Below, in pieces: positions 12,385-22,308 of a stretch of 64,000 nucleotides of DNA. The translations under genes were made by a program, and so were the position numbers. The notes below the pieces were generated by a model. That model searched no databases and had not been told where the DNA came from. It saw nothing but the letters and a program-made list of their open reading frames with translations. Source of the DNA: Pomacea canaliculata (taxonomy: Eukaryota > Mollusca > Gastropoda > Architaenioglossa > Ampullariidae); contig NC_037593.1 in assembly GCF_003073045.1 (NCBI RefSeq), positions 20,205,027-20,269,026 of the forward strand, given 5' to 3'. The first letter of the stretch is position 1; every line of letters begins with the position of its first letter.

Positions 12385-14140
12385 ATGCCTCGAGAATGTG
12401 CTGCATCCGACTGCCACGAAAAGATGGGAAAAGATACGACTTTGTCTTTTCATAAGTTTCCAAAAGACAGAGCCTTACAAAAAGAGTAGGTCATACAATA
12501 ACAAGGCTCGATCCCACACGTGTGGTAGCCCAGAGAGTGGGACATGTGCAAGCATTTTGTTGACGAGTGCTGTACTAGCCGGACCCGAATGTCCAAACAG
12601 TTAGGTTTGGCCTTCAAGGCACAGCTTCTGCCAGATGCAATTCCGACAATTTTTCAACACAATGAAATTGCTCGAAAAAGAAAGAAGGATTTATCTGACA
12701 GACGAGTTTCACTTGCCAAACGACTACAGCATAAACAGGTCAGTGTCAGTGCTACTGTTACTGTGTTTACAAAATGCACTTTTCATTATTGTTAGATAAC
12801 ATTACAATATACATCTATTAAAAATACATAATAATAAACGTGTTATGTGGTACTTATAATAAGCGGGTTTCAGTAGGTAAAAATTCATAGTACATGCATA
12901 ATAAATGAAAAATGTCAGCATCAAACTGTAAGTATAAAAGAAATGATTGTTGAAATCCTGGCCCTTGCTACATTATTTTTTAAAATCCATGTTTGCTTTT
13001 TATAAAATGAAATATTTTTAAATTCATATTTTTGAAAAGACAGCCTATTTGTTTATGAAATCTAAAAAAAAAAAATACTCGTGAAAGGTATTTCCTACAT
13101 AATGAGCTTATCAACAATAGTAGTGAAATCTATGTGCAGTACACTGTGGAAGTTAGAATTGATATTTCAACATATGAAAATTAGAGTAATATAAATGATT
13201 GTGTTTTATGTTGGATACTGTAAAGAATTAAAAATAATAATAGCTTGATAACATGGTATAATCATACATGTTTTATTATTGTTTTAATGTTTTGTGGAAT
13301 GATTACTTTATAAAAACTTTATGTTCAGACTATGACGAGTCAGTCACAACAAACAGTTCAACTATGCTTAAATAAAGAGGTCCAGACAAACCCAGACCTC
13401 AGCTCCAATCCTGAAAGGTAATGGCCACTTTTCAGTTCTTTTTTTTTATTACACATCTCTTTTATCTAAAATTGGCATGAATTCCACAGACTGTGCCAGA
13501 TATTTTCTTCTTATAAGGATATTCAAGGCTAAAAATATGCGCAGTTTTAGACACTTACATAAAAAAATAATTTTATATGGCTTTGTAAAATTTTCATGTG
13601 GATATTTTTTTTTCATAATGAAATGAAAAAGAAGGAAATTATGTCTATGTCTGCTAGGTGTGATCCTGATATTGATATGGGGAGTCAGAAAATGAAAACG
13701 ACACCTCAGAGTGGAATAATTCAGCAGTCAAGGAGCACCAGTAAACAAAGTTTATATTGCAGTTACTAACAAACAGTCAGTACTTGATAGTTTATATCAG
13801 AAACATGCTAGCACAAGAATTTAAGCTGATATTTAGTTATAAAAATGATTTATGGTTTTAACTATGATTTTAGTCTCGATATTTGTCTCTAGGAATTCTC
13901 AGAAAGATGAACTGGACACAAATCCCATCCTCGAAAGAAAATTTATCATTCACGAAAAGAAGCTGGAGGAGCTGCTGAGCGTCTGCAGGCAGTGTAGCAA
14001 CCCCTCTACTATCACAACTATAGACAAGTGTTGCATAGAAGTCAAATTTATAACCATATGCCAAGACAGCTCCTGTGGCCATCATTACTCCTGGACATCA
14101 CAGCCACACTCTTTTAGGCTTCCTAAATGTTCAACCTTTG
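12385..14140 (+). pseudogene. THAP-type transposase remnant of the Kolobok-like element
   Basis: From ATG 12385 the frame reads MPRECAASDCHEKMGKD, then LSFHKFPKD, and after in-frame stops MCKHFVDECC, RMSKQLGLAFKAQ and LLPDAIPTIF. These are the parts of a THAP zinc finger in order: C-x4-C, the HxFP motif, C-x2-H and the AVPTIF-like box. A coiled Lys/Arg-rich stretch follows (to about 12740). A second open piece (about 13890-14140) has KLEELLSVCRQC and CGHHYSWTSQPHSF, matching the zinc-binding region that precedes the catalytic core in Kolobok-type THAP transposases. At least three stops lie inside the THAP domain and the catalytic core is not visible, so this is a broken gene. Exons and introns may separate the pieces. 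Confidence 0.65.
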
Positions 14141-15005
14141 ACAAGTACACAAACACACATGTATCTCAAATTGTCCACTTGGTTTATTGGAATCCATAAC
14201 TGTGCAAGAATTAAGAAAATTATGACAATATACATTGTTGAAACTATTTTTAAATGCTTACAGAGCAATCAAATGAAAAATTCACATGCAGTGGAACTTG
14301 AGGAATTAAAAAGATTAAGCCACATGTCTGTATATTATGTGAAGAAAATCAGTTGTCACACAGTTTTCCTTGCATTATTATTAGTTTTTAAGAAAATAAA
14401 GAATGAAAGGTACATTCAGCACCAAGTATTTCAGAAATGATGTTTGTAAAATAAAAATGCCAGATGCATGCAAGATTTGTTTTGGGCATAAAAATGAAGT
14501 GTGTCCCATACCTAAGTTTAAACAAATAAAAAAATTTAATGTTAATAAAGGGAAGATCTTATTTTGCAATTCATGTCAGATACATGAAAATATTTTTAGA
14601 CATCTGATATGAAGTGTGTCCAATAACTGGATTTGGATAAATGTAACAATTTTCATGCTGTATAGGGAATATTTTCTTGACAATTCACTTTTAAGCTTTT
14701 ACTCTACATTTTTTTATGCTTCAACATTTTGTATAAGATTTTTCTTTAAAGTGTTTTTCTTGCATTCATTCTTTTAATTTGACATTGCTCAGACTAAACT
14801 TTGCCTATAAATAAAAAAATGCTGGTACCTTGATTGAAATATCACTCACTTGTGTGGTTCTGTTTGCATATAGTCTTCTCGCCATCTTTTTATATTAATC
14901 TACTTTATTAGCATTATGGTGGAATTCATAACAAACCTGAAAGAGCCACTTATAAAGTCATTATGTATTCAGAGCATTTCTCTCAAAAATCTGTAATGTA
15001 AGCAT

Positions 15006-15804
15006 TTATATATGGTTTGCCTGCACAGTGGCTAAAGCACCAGTAAGACAATAAGAAAATAAGAAATAGCCTTCATGGCTGGTAATGCACATCTGGTCCT
15101 CCTCTACAATATTTTTAATTTGTGCATAATAAGGCAACATATTTTTCTTCATCTTTTTGTTGTGGCCATTCCTCACAAATGCACCAGTCTGAAACTGATA
15201 AATGAATCTATGTACACACATTTAAACAACAAACATATAAGTTAAAAGCACAGGCATAATAACATATAAAGCAAACGTCTCTGCTTGAATTCTATCCATC
15301 GTTGTTATAAAGTAAGTCATTAGTGTAATTATTCAAACTATATCCCCCAAAAAGGCTGCAAATAGTATTATATTAAAGTCTGTTTAAAATATTTAAATAC
15401 AGATATTTCAAAATATTAATTTTGAAACTATCCTTAGGAAAGTTCACTTTAAAACCCCAATTATCATATACAATGTGAATATTCCGGTGTGTGTGTGTGT
15501 GAGGGAAATAATTAGCATACCAAATGTAATTTTATTTTTTAAATACACTACGAAGTGAATTCATCAACAACAATGCCCAGTGTAAAGAGTTCGAGTGCAA
15601 TATGTTTATTTAAAGTGCTTGAAGGTAAAGCATGCGTTCACTTTCTGTTCCCGTGCACACAGTATGACTTACTTCTCTAGTCCTACGTACCTGCTTTGTG
15701 CTTCGACTGCTGCAACGTTTTCCTCGTCCGACGAGGATGTTCAGTCGATTGTGAGTTGATAAAAGTGGTTCAAATTGGTAAAATTGAACATTACTCATGG
15801 CCAT
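15006..15804 (-). pseudogene. Possible second ORF of the Kolobok-like element (P2X7 C-terminal-like fragments)
   Basis: On the minus strand, just inside the right inverted repeat, a short exon-like ORF begins MAMSNVQFYQFEPLL and ends at a possible donor (CAG|GTACGT, near 15690). Farther on, 15006-15221 reads RFIYQFQTGAFV, KKNMLPYYAQIKNIV and TSHEGYF. Both pieces loosely resemble the start (x-PYxFEPE) and the end (YRQFxxWxxG... RRVLPSCVVxxIR... GxYxGF) of invertebrate proteins with the P2X7-receptor C-terminal zinc domain. I cannot find the cysteine-rich middle (CCRE), so the match is weak. It could be chance. Confidence 0.25.
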
Positions 15805-16163
15805 CTCGATTGTTAATGACTTTGGAGATCACAAATCCAACTAACGAAACACACCGATCACTATCCTAGCAATGACCACAGACACTTCCTGTCCTCTTGT
15901 GACGTCACAAAAGACTTCGTCTGCTTGACCGTCTCGGGAAGCTATCGTGGTTACTCGGCGGAAGGACACAAGGGTCGATTTCACTGGATTTTTTCGATTC
16001 TTATAAACATCGGCAACCGAAATAATGTTAATAAGCGGTAATTAAGTGAGAAACGAATCATTTATTTCTCCTGCATTGCTCTCTTGCTCTGTAATTTTAA
16101 CTAAATATAGTTTTGAAACGTTTGACCGTCGCCAGAGCCTTATCACTACCCTTTAGTATCCCT

Positions 16164-16399
16164 CTAACGACACGATTCTCATGCATATCTACGCTGAACC
16201 GCGTGCATTGTCCATACAGTGTTCACGGAGTTTGTACAGATATAATTTAAGTCAAAAAAGTACAAATCAACTAACATATTTCAGTACTCTAAATACGTGA
16301 CTGAATAAACAAGTAGAACATCACATCCTGGCCGCTTGTTGGTTTTATGGTATTTTGTTTATTGTCACGCTGAAGTTTTGTATGTATTCTATTCATGTC
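16164..16399 (+). repeat. Unit A downstream repeat, first part
   Basis: This stretch (CTAACGACACGATTCTC onward) is repeated after exon 3 in units B (about 24635), C (about 27493) and D (about 31153). It contains GAATAAACAAGTAGAAC, a likely poly(A) signal of the peptide genes, then runs into the hAT insertion. It resumes after the element at 19626. Confidence 0.75.
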
Positions 16400-16509
16400 C
16401 AGGCCCGGTTCTACCTATTAGGCGAACTAGGCCGTCGCCTAGGGCGCAGCGACCGAGGGGGGCGGAAAAAATGGCCTGCTTTTTTTTAAGATGAATAATT
16501 TTAGGGGAT

Positions 16510-16925
16510 TACAAAATGATATTAGCAGGACACTTTTCCTCTGCTTGTAGACTGACCACCACGCTAGTTTCTCAGTACATGTATGACAGGAAAACCCCAT
16601 TATCGCATTATCCCAGGGCGCACCTGCAGTGACCACAGCTAACCGGCAGGGAGGTAGAGGGCGGGAGAGGGGCGGGAAGGGGCGCTGAGAGGGGCGGTGT
16701 TGGTGGAAGGCAAAGGAAGGCAAAGGACCAAAGGTGAAAGGCACCTTTTCATCAGCTTGTAGGTTGACTTCACCGAGTTTCTCAGTTCATGTAGTGATGT
16801 AGTACAGGAAAACCCATTATTACAGGGCGCACTTGAAGTGACCAGCTAACCAGCGGGGGGGGGGGGGGGGGAAGAAGAGGGCGGAGGATAGACAGCGGAG
16901 GGGCGGGTTGGTGGATGGGACTCAG
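16510..16925 (+). repeat. Internal tandem duplication within the hAT element
   Basis: Two diverged copies of about 200 bases lie in tandem. Each begins near a CTTTTC...CTTGTAG...GTTTCTCAGT segment, continues through AGGAAAACCC...CAGGGCGCAC, and ends in a G-rich stretch (one with a run of about 17 G at 16855-16871). Confidence 0.5.
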
Positions 16926-18989
16926 TGCGGACCCCTAGGATGGAGTGGACTACATTCCTCTAATACCAAGCTCACCTTTCTTTCTTCTATCCTACTTTGG
17001 AAGATGTTCCACACTTATGCATTGAAAACACTGCAGCTGAGATCAGGGACAACAACACTGACTTAAGTTTGCTACGAGTTTGGTTATGACAACTAAACAG
17101 TTGCTCAATATTGTTTACACTTACGAACTTGCAACCCGAAGGAACTTACCTAATGTCACCAACGCGTTCTTAGTTAATAAGAGTATTAAAGTCTTTCGCA
17201 GACAAACATCAAGGTAGAGCCATTTGAAGTTTATAGCATATCTACTTACTGACACTGATGGCCTATAGTCTTGTAATTACTGTTGTGACTCATGGTCGTG
17301 AATATTTAACTTTCTTATTAATTATTAAATTTCTGTTCGATTGGTGTATTACGCTTTAGTTGTCAAATTGTAATGTTTATTTTTATTATCTAAGAGTGCA
17401 TCTGTTTGTCTACAGTTTGAATGGCTAGCTTGTTGTTATGCTCCATTGACAGAATATTTGAAATTGGTTATTAAGAGATAATGCGTACTAAGACCTACAG
17501 TCTATATACTTCTCTTGTTTTCAACAAACCCTATGCTGGACACCACGCAGTGTTGATCACTGGACTGTGTTTGGGGAGCTGCCCTGACACCATGATTTAC
17601 AACTTTGCATTGTTAGTGTCCAGAAGACTCTCTCTTGACAGACCTTGTTCCCCGCCCACCTGTGAGGTGTGACTGTGGTGTGACTTTGGATGGGAACAAA
17701 GTAGCTGCTATCAGGGTGGTCTAGAGGCTGGAAGCTGTGATAGCTTGAGTTTTAGACCACACAGCAAACTAAGACCAGAGCAAGGTGCTACACATTTCTT
17801 GTCTCCATCAGTGTGCACTCCATAAAACCTTTTACACGAGTGTTTGAGATCCCGCTACTCATAAGTGTAGGTCTGATTTGGGAGGCATGCAAGCATCCAT
17901 GTGTGTATGATGCACGCCTGCAATTGAAAAACAGACGTACCTTTTCTTGACAAAAAGTAGTTCTTACTTATAAGTTATTAATCAAATCTGACAGCAAATT
18001 CTCGAAAAAGATTTAATTTTAGTAAGCCAATCTTTGACACTTCTGGGTTCTAACGCCTCTGGTCGTAATGAGTTCTTGTAGAAAACCACTTTTCTACTAT
18101 TTTTAAGCAGCAAACATGTAGTCAGTTCGCTTTTACTTGTTAGTTCATCTGTAAGATGAGAAAGAAGAGAACAATTGAAAGGACTTGCCGATGGAGGTGC
18201 TAGCAGCTAGGTGGACAGGCCCACAGGTAGCGATAAATCTGTCACAGTTAATGACCAGTCGGATCAGACTAGAAGACTGGACAAAGAAGGTGGTGCGATG
18301 TTACTTGATAGTTGTCCGTGAGATGAGAAAGAGAGAGGAGAGAAAGATTGAAAGGACCTCAGTGGGGTGGCTTAGTGGAGAAGGGTAGAGATAAATCTCT
18401 ACCACTTTAAACAAAGTCAGATCACATTACTAGGGCTGGACAGCCAGAGTGGGGAAGTAGTTTGAACTTTGAACTTAAAACCCACAGGACGATGTACAAA
18501 CCTCACTTTTCTGAGCGGCTGCAGACATCTTGTGCTGCTGTTTGAATTGACTTTGTAATCGTCTGTTCGGGTGCTTGGAGCGATCATCCTTCCACAGCTG
18601 AATCAGTAAAGGTTGTGAACTGCATTTAGCCGTGCCAGACTGAACAGAGCTACTGTCCTACAGCCACTTCATGAGAGTTTTAAAGATAAGTTCGCATGAA
18701 TTTTATACACTGTGACATAGCTGTATATATTTTATTAACACGATTTATGTCTTTCTTTACATTAATTTCATTTCCTTATTTCTTACAGTGCTTATTTTGA
18801 TTGTGTGGATGCAACGGGTTGCGATAGCGGTGGTGTCACTTTTTGCAAAACTGTTCATTGCACAAACGGGTCCGTTACAGTCTGGTGGTCTTTATCACAT
18901 CACAATCGTGTTTAGTTCTGAGACAGACCGCCGCAATCATTACTGGTAATATTTAAGCCTAGCTTTCTTGTTTGAAGTGCGTCCATTGA

Positions 18990-19491
18990 AGACAGATTTA
19001 AACAGTTTCAGGAGCACAGTGCATTATTTGGATTTCTTTATGATATCCAAAGCATTTCTGAAAAACCAAGGAAGGACATTCTACTATCTTGCGAGGTCTT
19101 GGCAAAGGCACTAATGCACAGAGACAGCAAAGACATTGAAGTGGAGGAACTCTGTTCTGAATGACAGGTTGTGGCTAGAAGACTTCCCAAGCCTAACATG
19201 AACCCCAAAGAAGTCTTAATATTCATAATCCAACATCAGCTATTTGATATTGTGCCGAATGTTGTAGTGTCTCTCAGAATTTTATTGATCCTTCCAATTT
19301 CTGTTGCCAGTGCAGAACGGAGTTTCTCAAAATTAAAATTAATTAAAAACTATACGAGATCAACAATGTTGCAAGAGAGACTGACTGGGCTGGCCACCAT
19401 ATCTGTTGAGCATGACTTGGCAAATGCACTCAATCTGAAGGAACTGATAACTCGTTTTGTACAGCAAAAAGCAAGAAAAGTGAGGTTTTAA
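18990..19491 (+). pseudogene. hAT transposase C-terminal region (ZMYM1-like), broken
   Basis: The plus-strand frame reads FKQFQEHSALFGFLYDI, LLSCEVLAKAL, one in-frame stop after EELCSE, then NPKEVLIFIIQHQLFDIVPN and the hAT dimerisation signature ASAERSFSKLKLIKN with RSTMLQERLTGLATIS. This matches the C-terminal part of zinc-finger MYM-type protein 1-like hAT transposases. The catalytic N-terminal two thirds are missing from the element. Confidence 0.8.
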
Positions 19492-19625
19492 GCATCAATT
19501 TCAGGACCAGGACTAAATAAATTGCAAAACAAATGATATAACATGGTTCACTTTTTGTGAGGTGGGGGGGGGGGCGCAGAATTTTTCTTTCGCCTAGGGC
19601 GCAACACAGCCTAGCGCCGGCCCTG

Positions 19626-20420
19626 TTCATGTCAGTGATTTTTATGAATTAAATGCTTTTTATATTTTCGATTTGATTGTTAACTTTTCTTCCTATACCA
19701 GTTTCCAAATTAAAACCATGAAAAATTCAAGTTTCTTTGTTGGACGTGTACATGCGCTGATGTAGGAAGGCAGACTGACAGATGTTGCAATTACCTAATC
19801 AAGATATTAAAATTTTTCTGCCTTTAAATCTATAGAAAACCTGTATAAGCTGTGATGACTAAAAAGGAGACTTTATATAAAATTTCTAAACTTGTAAAAT
19901 TTAAGATAAATACACACATCTACTATCTAGACTGAATCAAAACTGAGGTGACCACACATTATAAGTTTATGTTTTTAGTGGCACCCACACTGTGTTTTAT
20001 ATCAATAAAGCTTTGTACAAACAAGCAAAAAATCAAAACTGATTACACATTACTAAATCAAAATACTATTTCTCTAGAAGTTACAAGTATACGACAAGAC
20101 ACTCGACACTTGTAAATGCAATGTCAAGAAATACACTGATATCATTTAACGTAAGAAAAATAATCCTCCAGACAAAAATTAAGCAAGTGAATACTGTCAC
20201 ACTGCTCGGCGTTAAGAGGCGGAAACAAAGCAAAAGCACACTTCCTGTCATCTGATCGACTCGGCGACTCCTAGAAGGTTAATTGTCATCACTCTATCCC
20301 CAAATATCACTCATTAGCCTCATGAATAATTATACTGACAATTTAGATATTATTAACATATCCGACAGACAATGTTTGCGCCCGATCCATCCTAACCACT
20401 TGCACACAAAAACATTCAAT
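19626..20420 (+). repeat. Unit A downstream repeat, second part
   Basis: This continues the repeat interrupted at 16399 and matches the tails of units B, C and D, including ATCAATAAAGCTTTGTACAA (a second poly(A)-like AATAAA) and the CACTCGACACTTGT segment. No coding sequence is seen. Confidence 0.7.
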
Positions 20421-20421
20421 G

Positions 20422-20480
<59 letters not shown>
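20421..20480 (+). repeat. (GATT)n microsatellite
   Basis: About fifteen perfect tandem GATT units in the tail of unit A. The matching position in the tail of unit D (about 32097) has only GATTGGTTGATC, so the array expanded in unit A or was lost in D. Confidence 0.9.
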
Positions 20481-20481
<1 letters not shown>

Positions 20482-20630
20482 CTTAGCTCCAGCAAGGTGT
20501 ATGAGATAGAGAAATACCTGGGGATGTTTTTCTTGTGATTACGAATAATAATAATAAAGGTGATTGTCAATTCCAGCTCCATGAGCAAGCTCCTGTCACT
20601 ATACAAATTATATTAATTATACCAATACTA

Positions 20631-21475
20631 CAGTCGGACCTCGGTAAGTCGAACTCAAAGGGACGCGAAAAAAATCATTGACTTTCAGAGTTTTCGAGTT
20701 ATGGGAAATGGCGCAATAGGCGCAGGTTAATCAAGCACACGACAGCCTGGGTGGACTGGGAGTATTGATGAACATTGAAAAAGTGAATTGTGAACTTTAA
20801 CTAGTGACTAATGAACAGTAAACAGTGGAATTATTATTGTGAGAACACTAACAAGACGAAACACCAGAGAGATAAGTTTTAAAATCATGCCAATACTTGT
20901 AAACTATTCTTTTATATATCTGTACCTTTTTGTTTAATTATATTCTTTTTAATTAATACTGAAGCATCTTTATAGAGATCTTTATTGAATGTGTTGTAAT
21001 TAGATGTGTGTGGGTGAATGCTAGATGAATGTAGACTAGCACAATTATCCGTTGCGCGAAGGGCCCACATTCAGTCCATTGCACCACGTGACTTCTCACT
21101 GTAGAGTTTCAAAATCTTCTCTTTCAGAAAAGTAGACAGCGTACTTGTGGGAATGCCAAATTGCTTCGCAATTTCCACTTTCTTCTTGTCGCCCTTGTCG
21201 ACGGCTGTGATGACTGTAACTGTTTCTGCGATTGACAACGTTGTCAGCTGACTCTACCACTTGCCATGTGCGCGCCACGTACAGCACGGACACAACAACA
21301 CCGACACCAACTGTAGTCAGTGCTCGTCCCGATAAGAGACTGACAAAGATGAAATGAAAATGGTGTAAAAGCGTCTTTCTTGAGACAGTTTGCAACAGTT
21401 TGAGACATAGTTGCGTCTGGTTGGTGATGACTCAAAATTCGACTAACGGAGGTTGTAAGCCAACAAAGGAGCAAC
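20631..21475 (-). mobile_element. pogo/Tigger-like transposon, left part, at the start of unit B
   Basis: The left end CAGTCGGACCTCGGTAAG starts directly after TA (20629-20630), as expected for the pogo group. A minus-strand helix-turn-helix domain lies inside. The matching right end occurs just upstream of the TATA boxes of genes B, C and D. Here the element breaks at 21475, where it joins a lone copy of peptide exon 1. The catalytic DDE domain is absent, so it is an internally deleted, non-autonomous derivative. Confidence 0.7.
21112..21236 (-). pseudogene. pogo/Tigger transposase N-terminal HTH (psq) fragment
   Basis: Read on the minus strand: LSIAETVTVITAVDKGDKKK, then VEIAKQFGIPTSTLSTFLK, a textbook CENP-B/Tigger psq helix-turn-helix. 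The likely start MASGRVS lies just upstream (minus strand) in another frame, so a frameshift separates it. Shorter pieces of the same domain recur at 25266-25340 (unit C) and at the edge of unit D. Confidence 0.8.
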
Positions 21476-21484
21476 AGCAAGTTG

Positions 21485-21572
21485 ATGATGAAGACCTCGG
21501 TTCTTCTTCTGACTTGTGTCTTTCTTGTGCTGCTTTGTGTGTGTGTGCTGCCTGCCCACAAGTTGCATCCAG
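21485..21572 (+). pseudogene. Lone copy of peptide exon 1 (unit B, first copy)
   Basis: The signal-peptide exon is open (MMKTSVLLLTCVFLVLL and following, donor CCAG|GTAAAC), but its TATA box, leader and the transposon end are missing. The sequence passes directly from AAGCCAACAAA inside the pogo element to GGAGCAACAGCAAGTTG next to the ATG. Only the first 200 bases of intron 1 follow before a MITE; there is no cysteine exon. A deletion between short AAA-containing sequences explains the left junction. It cannot make a peptide on its own. Confidence 0.8.
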
Positions 21573-21772
21573 GTAAACATTCTTTCTTTCTCGAGCGTGC
21601 TTACACATTGCTTCCTTTGTTTACAAAGCATCATAAATAAGAAAAAGTTATTCAAACATTGAAGTTCTTTATATTTAGGGATACTCATTTTTCATATAAA
21701 ATGTTAATTAATGTAAGTTAATTATATTATGCATGGATATTAATTATTTAATGACTTATATATATATATATA

Positions 21773-22194
21773 CAGTGTTCCCTCGTTTATCGCTGGGGAT
21801 AGGTGCTATGATCAGCCGCGATAAACGAATTTCCGCGAAGTAGGGACATACATGCAATAATAATATATACATGTAAAACAATATCATGTGAGTGTAAAGT
21901 AATATAGTAATCATGGTATTAATACAGTACAATAACAAATTAGTGTAAAAAAAAATATAACTTTACTCAGAGAAACCCAAAAAACTGATGCGAACTGGCT
22001 GCGAGATGGGAGATAACAATCATGGCTCGCCGCTTACGCATAGCAATGGATTTCTCATACACAATTATTTCTTTCTTTCTATCTACAAAATAACCATGGC
22101 ATTTTAAAAATATCGATCGATGCTTCACTCAAAAAAAAAACCGCGAAGTAGTGAATCCGCGAGAGATGAACCGCGAAGTAGCGAGGGAGCACTG
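21773..22194. mobile_element. pogo/Tigger-like MITE, CAGTGTTCCCTCG family
   Basis: The 422-bp element has ends CAGTGTTCCCTCGTTTATCGC and ...GCGAGGGAGCACTG, and TA on both sides. It is non-coding. The left flank is intron 1 of the lone exon-1 copy; the right flank (GGGAGGTTTTCGAC) is the right end of the promoter pogo element. The two flanks therefore come from different places in the repeat unit. Confidence 0.75.
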
Positions 22195-22196
22195 TA

Positions 22197-22240
22197 GGGA
22201 GGTTTTCGACTCAGGGAAGGTGGAGTTACCGAGGTCCGAC
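22197..22240. mobile_element. Right end of the promoter pogo element, gene B
   Basis: GGGAGGTTTTCGAC through ACCGAGGTCCGAC is the reverse complement of the left end at 20631, and the TATA box follows at once. It equals the sequence preceding genes C and D. Confidence 0.75.
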
Positions 22241-22248
22241 TATATAAG
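22241..22248 (+). promoter_or_regulatory. TATA box of peptide gene B
   Basis: TATATAAG, 68 nt before the ATG as in gene A, directly following the pogo end GAGGTCCGAC. Confidence 0.8.
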
Positions 22249-22308
22249 CAGACACCTTTGTAAACGGCGCGTTGTACTGTCAGCTCAGAAAGGAGCAACA
22301 ACTAGTTG

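Larger units (their letters stand above)
12163..16163 (+). mobile_element. Kolobok-like DNA transposon inserted downstream of gene A
   Basis: The 4001-bp element has perfect 15-bp inverted ends AGGGATACTAAAGGG, flanked by TTAA on the left (12159) and CTAA on the right (16164). The empty site is visible in units B-D, where TCCATGCTCTGACGACACG runs without interruption. TTAA target, ends of this type, a THAP domain and a C-x2-C...GH...W-x-SQP zinc region together point to the Kolobok superfamily. The coding parts carry stops, so it is not autonomous. It splits the 3' region of unit A, putting the usual downstream AATAAA (about 16305) 4 kb farther away. Confidence 0.8.
16400..19625 (+). mobile_element. 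hAT transposon with intact 8-bp target duplication
   Basis: The left end CAGGCCCGGTTCTACC and right end GCCTAGCGCCGGCCCTG form imperfect inverted repeats, each followed inward by the motif CGCCTAGGGCGC. The element is flanked by the same 8 bases, TTCATGTC (16392-16399 and 19626-19633), typical of hAT. It sits inside the downstream repeat of unit A; units B-D have the empty site. A C-terminal transposase remnant lies near the right end. The first 2.5 kb has no recognisable transposase, so it is a deleted, non-autonomous copy. Its perfect target duplication and its absence from the other units suggest that it came after the array expanded. Confidence 0.85.

Noticed and set aside
20343-20606. 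Minus-strand ORF with SINQ repeats
   Set aside because: It is the translation of the (GATT)n microsatellite and flanks, not a gene.
21244-21561. Minus-strand ORFs of 100 residues across the pogo element and exon 1
   Set aside because: They lie out of frame with the helix-turn-helix signature or antisense to the peptide exon, and change frame between units.
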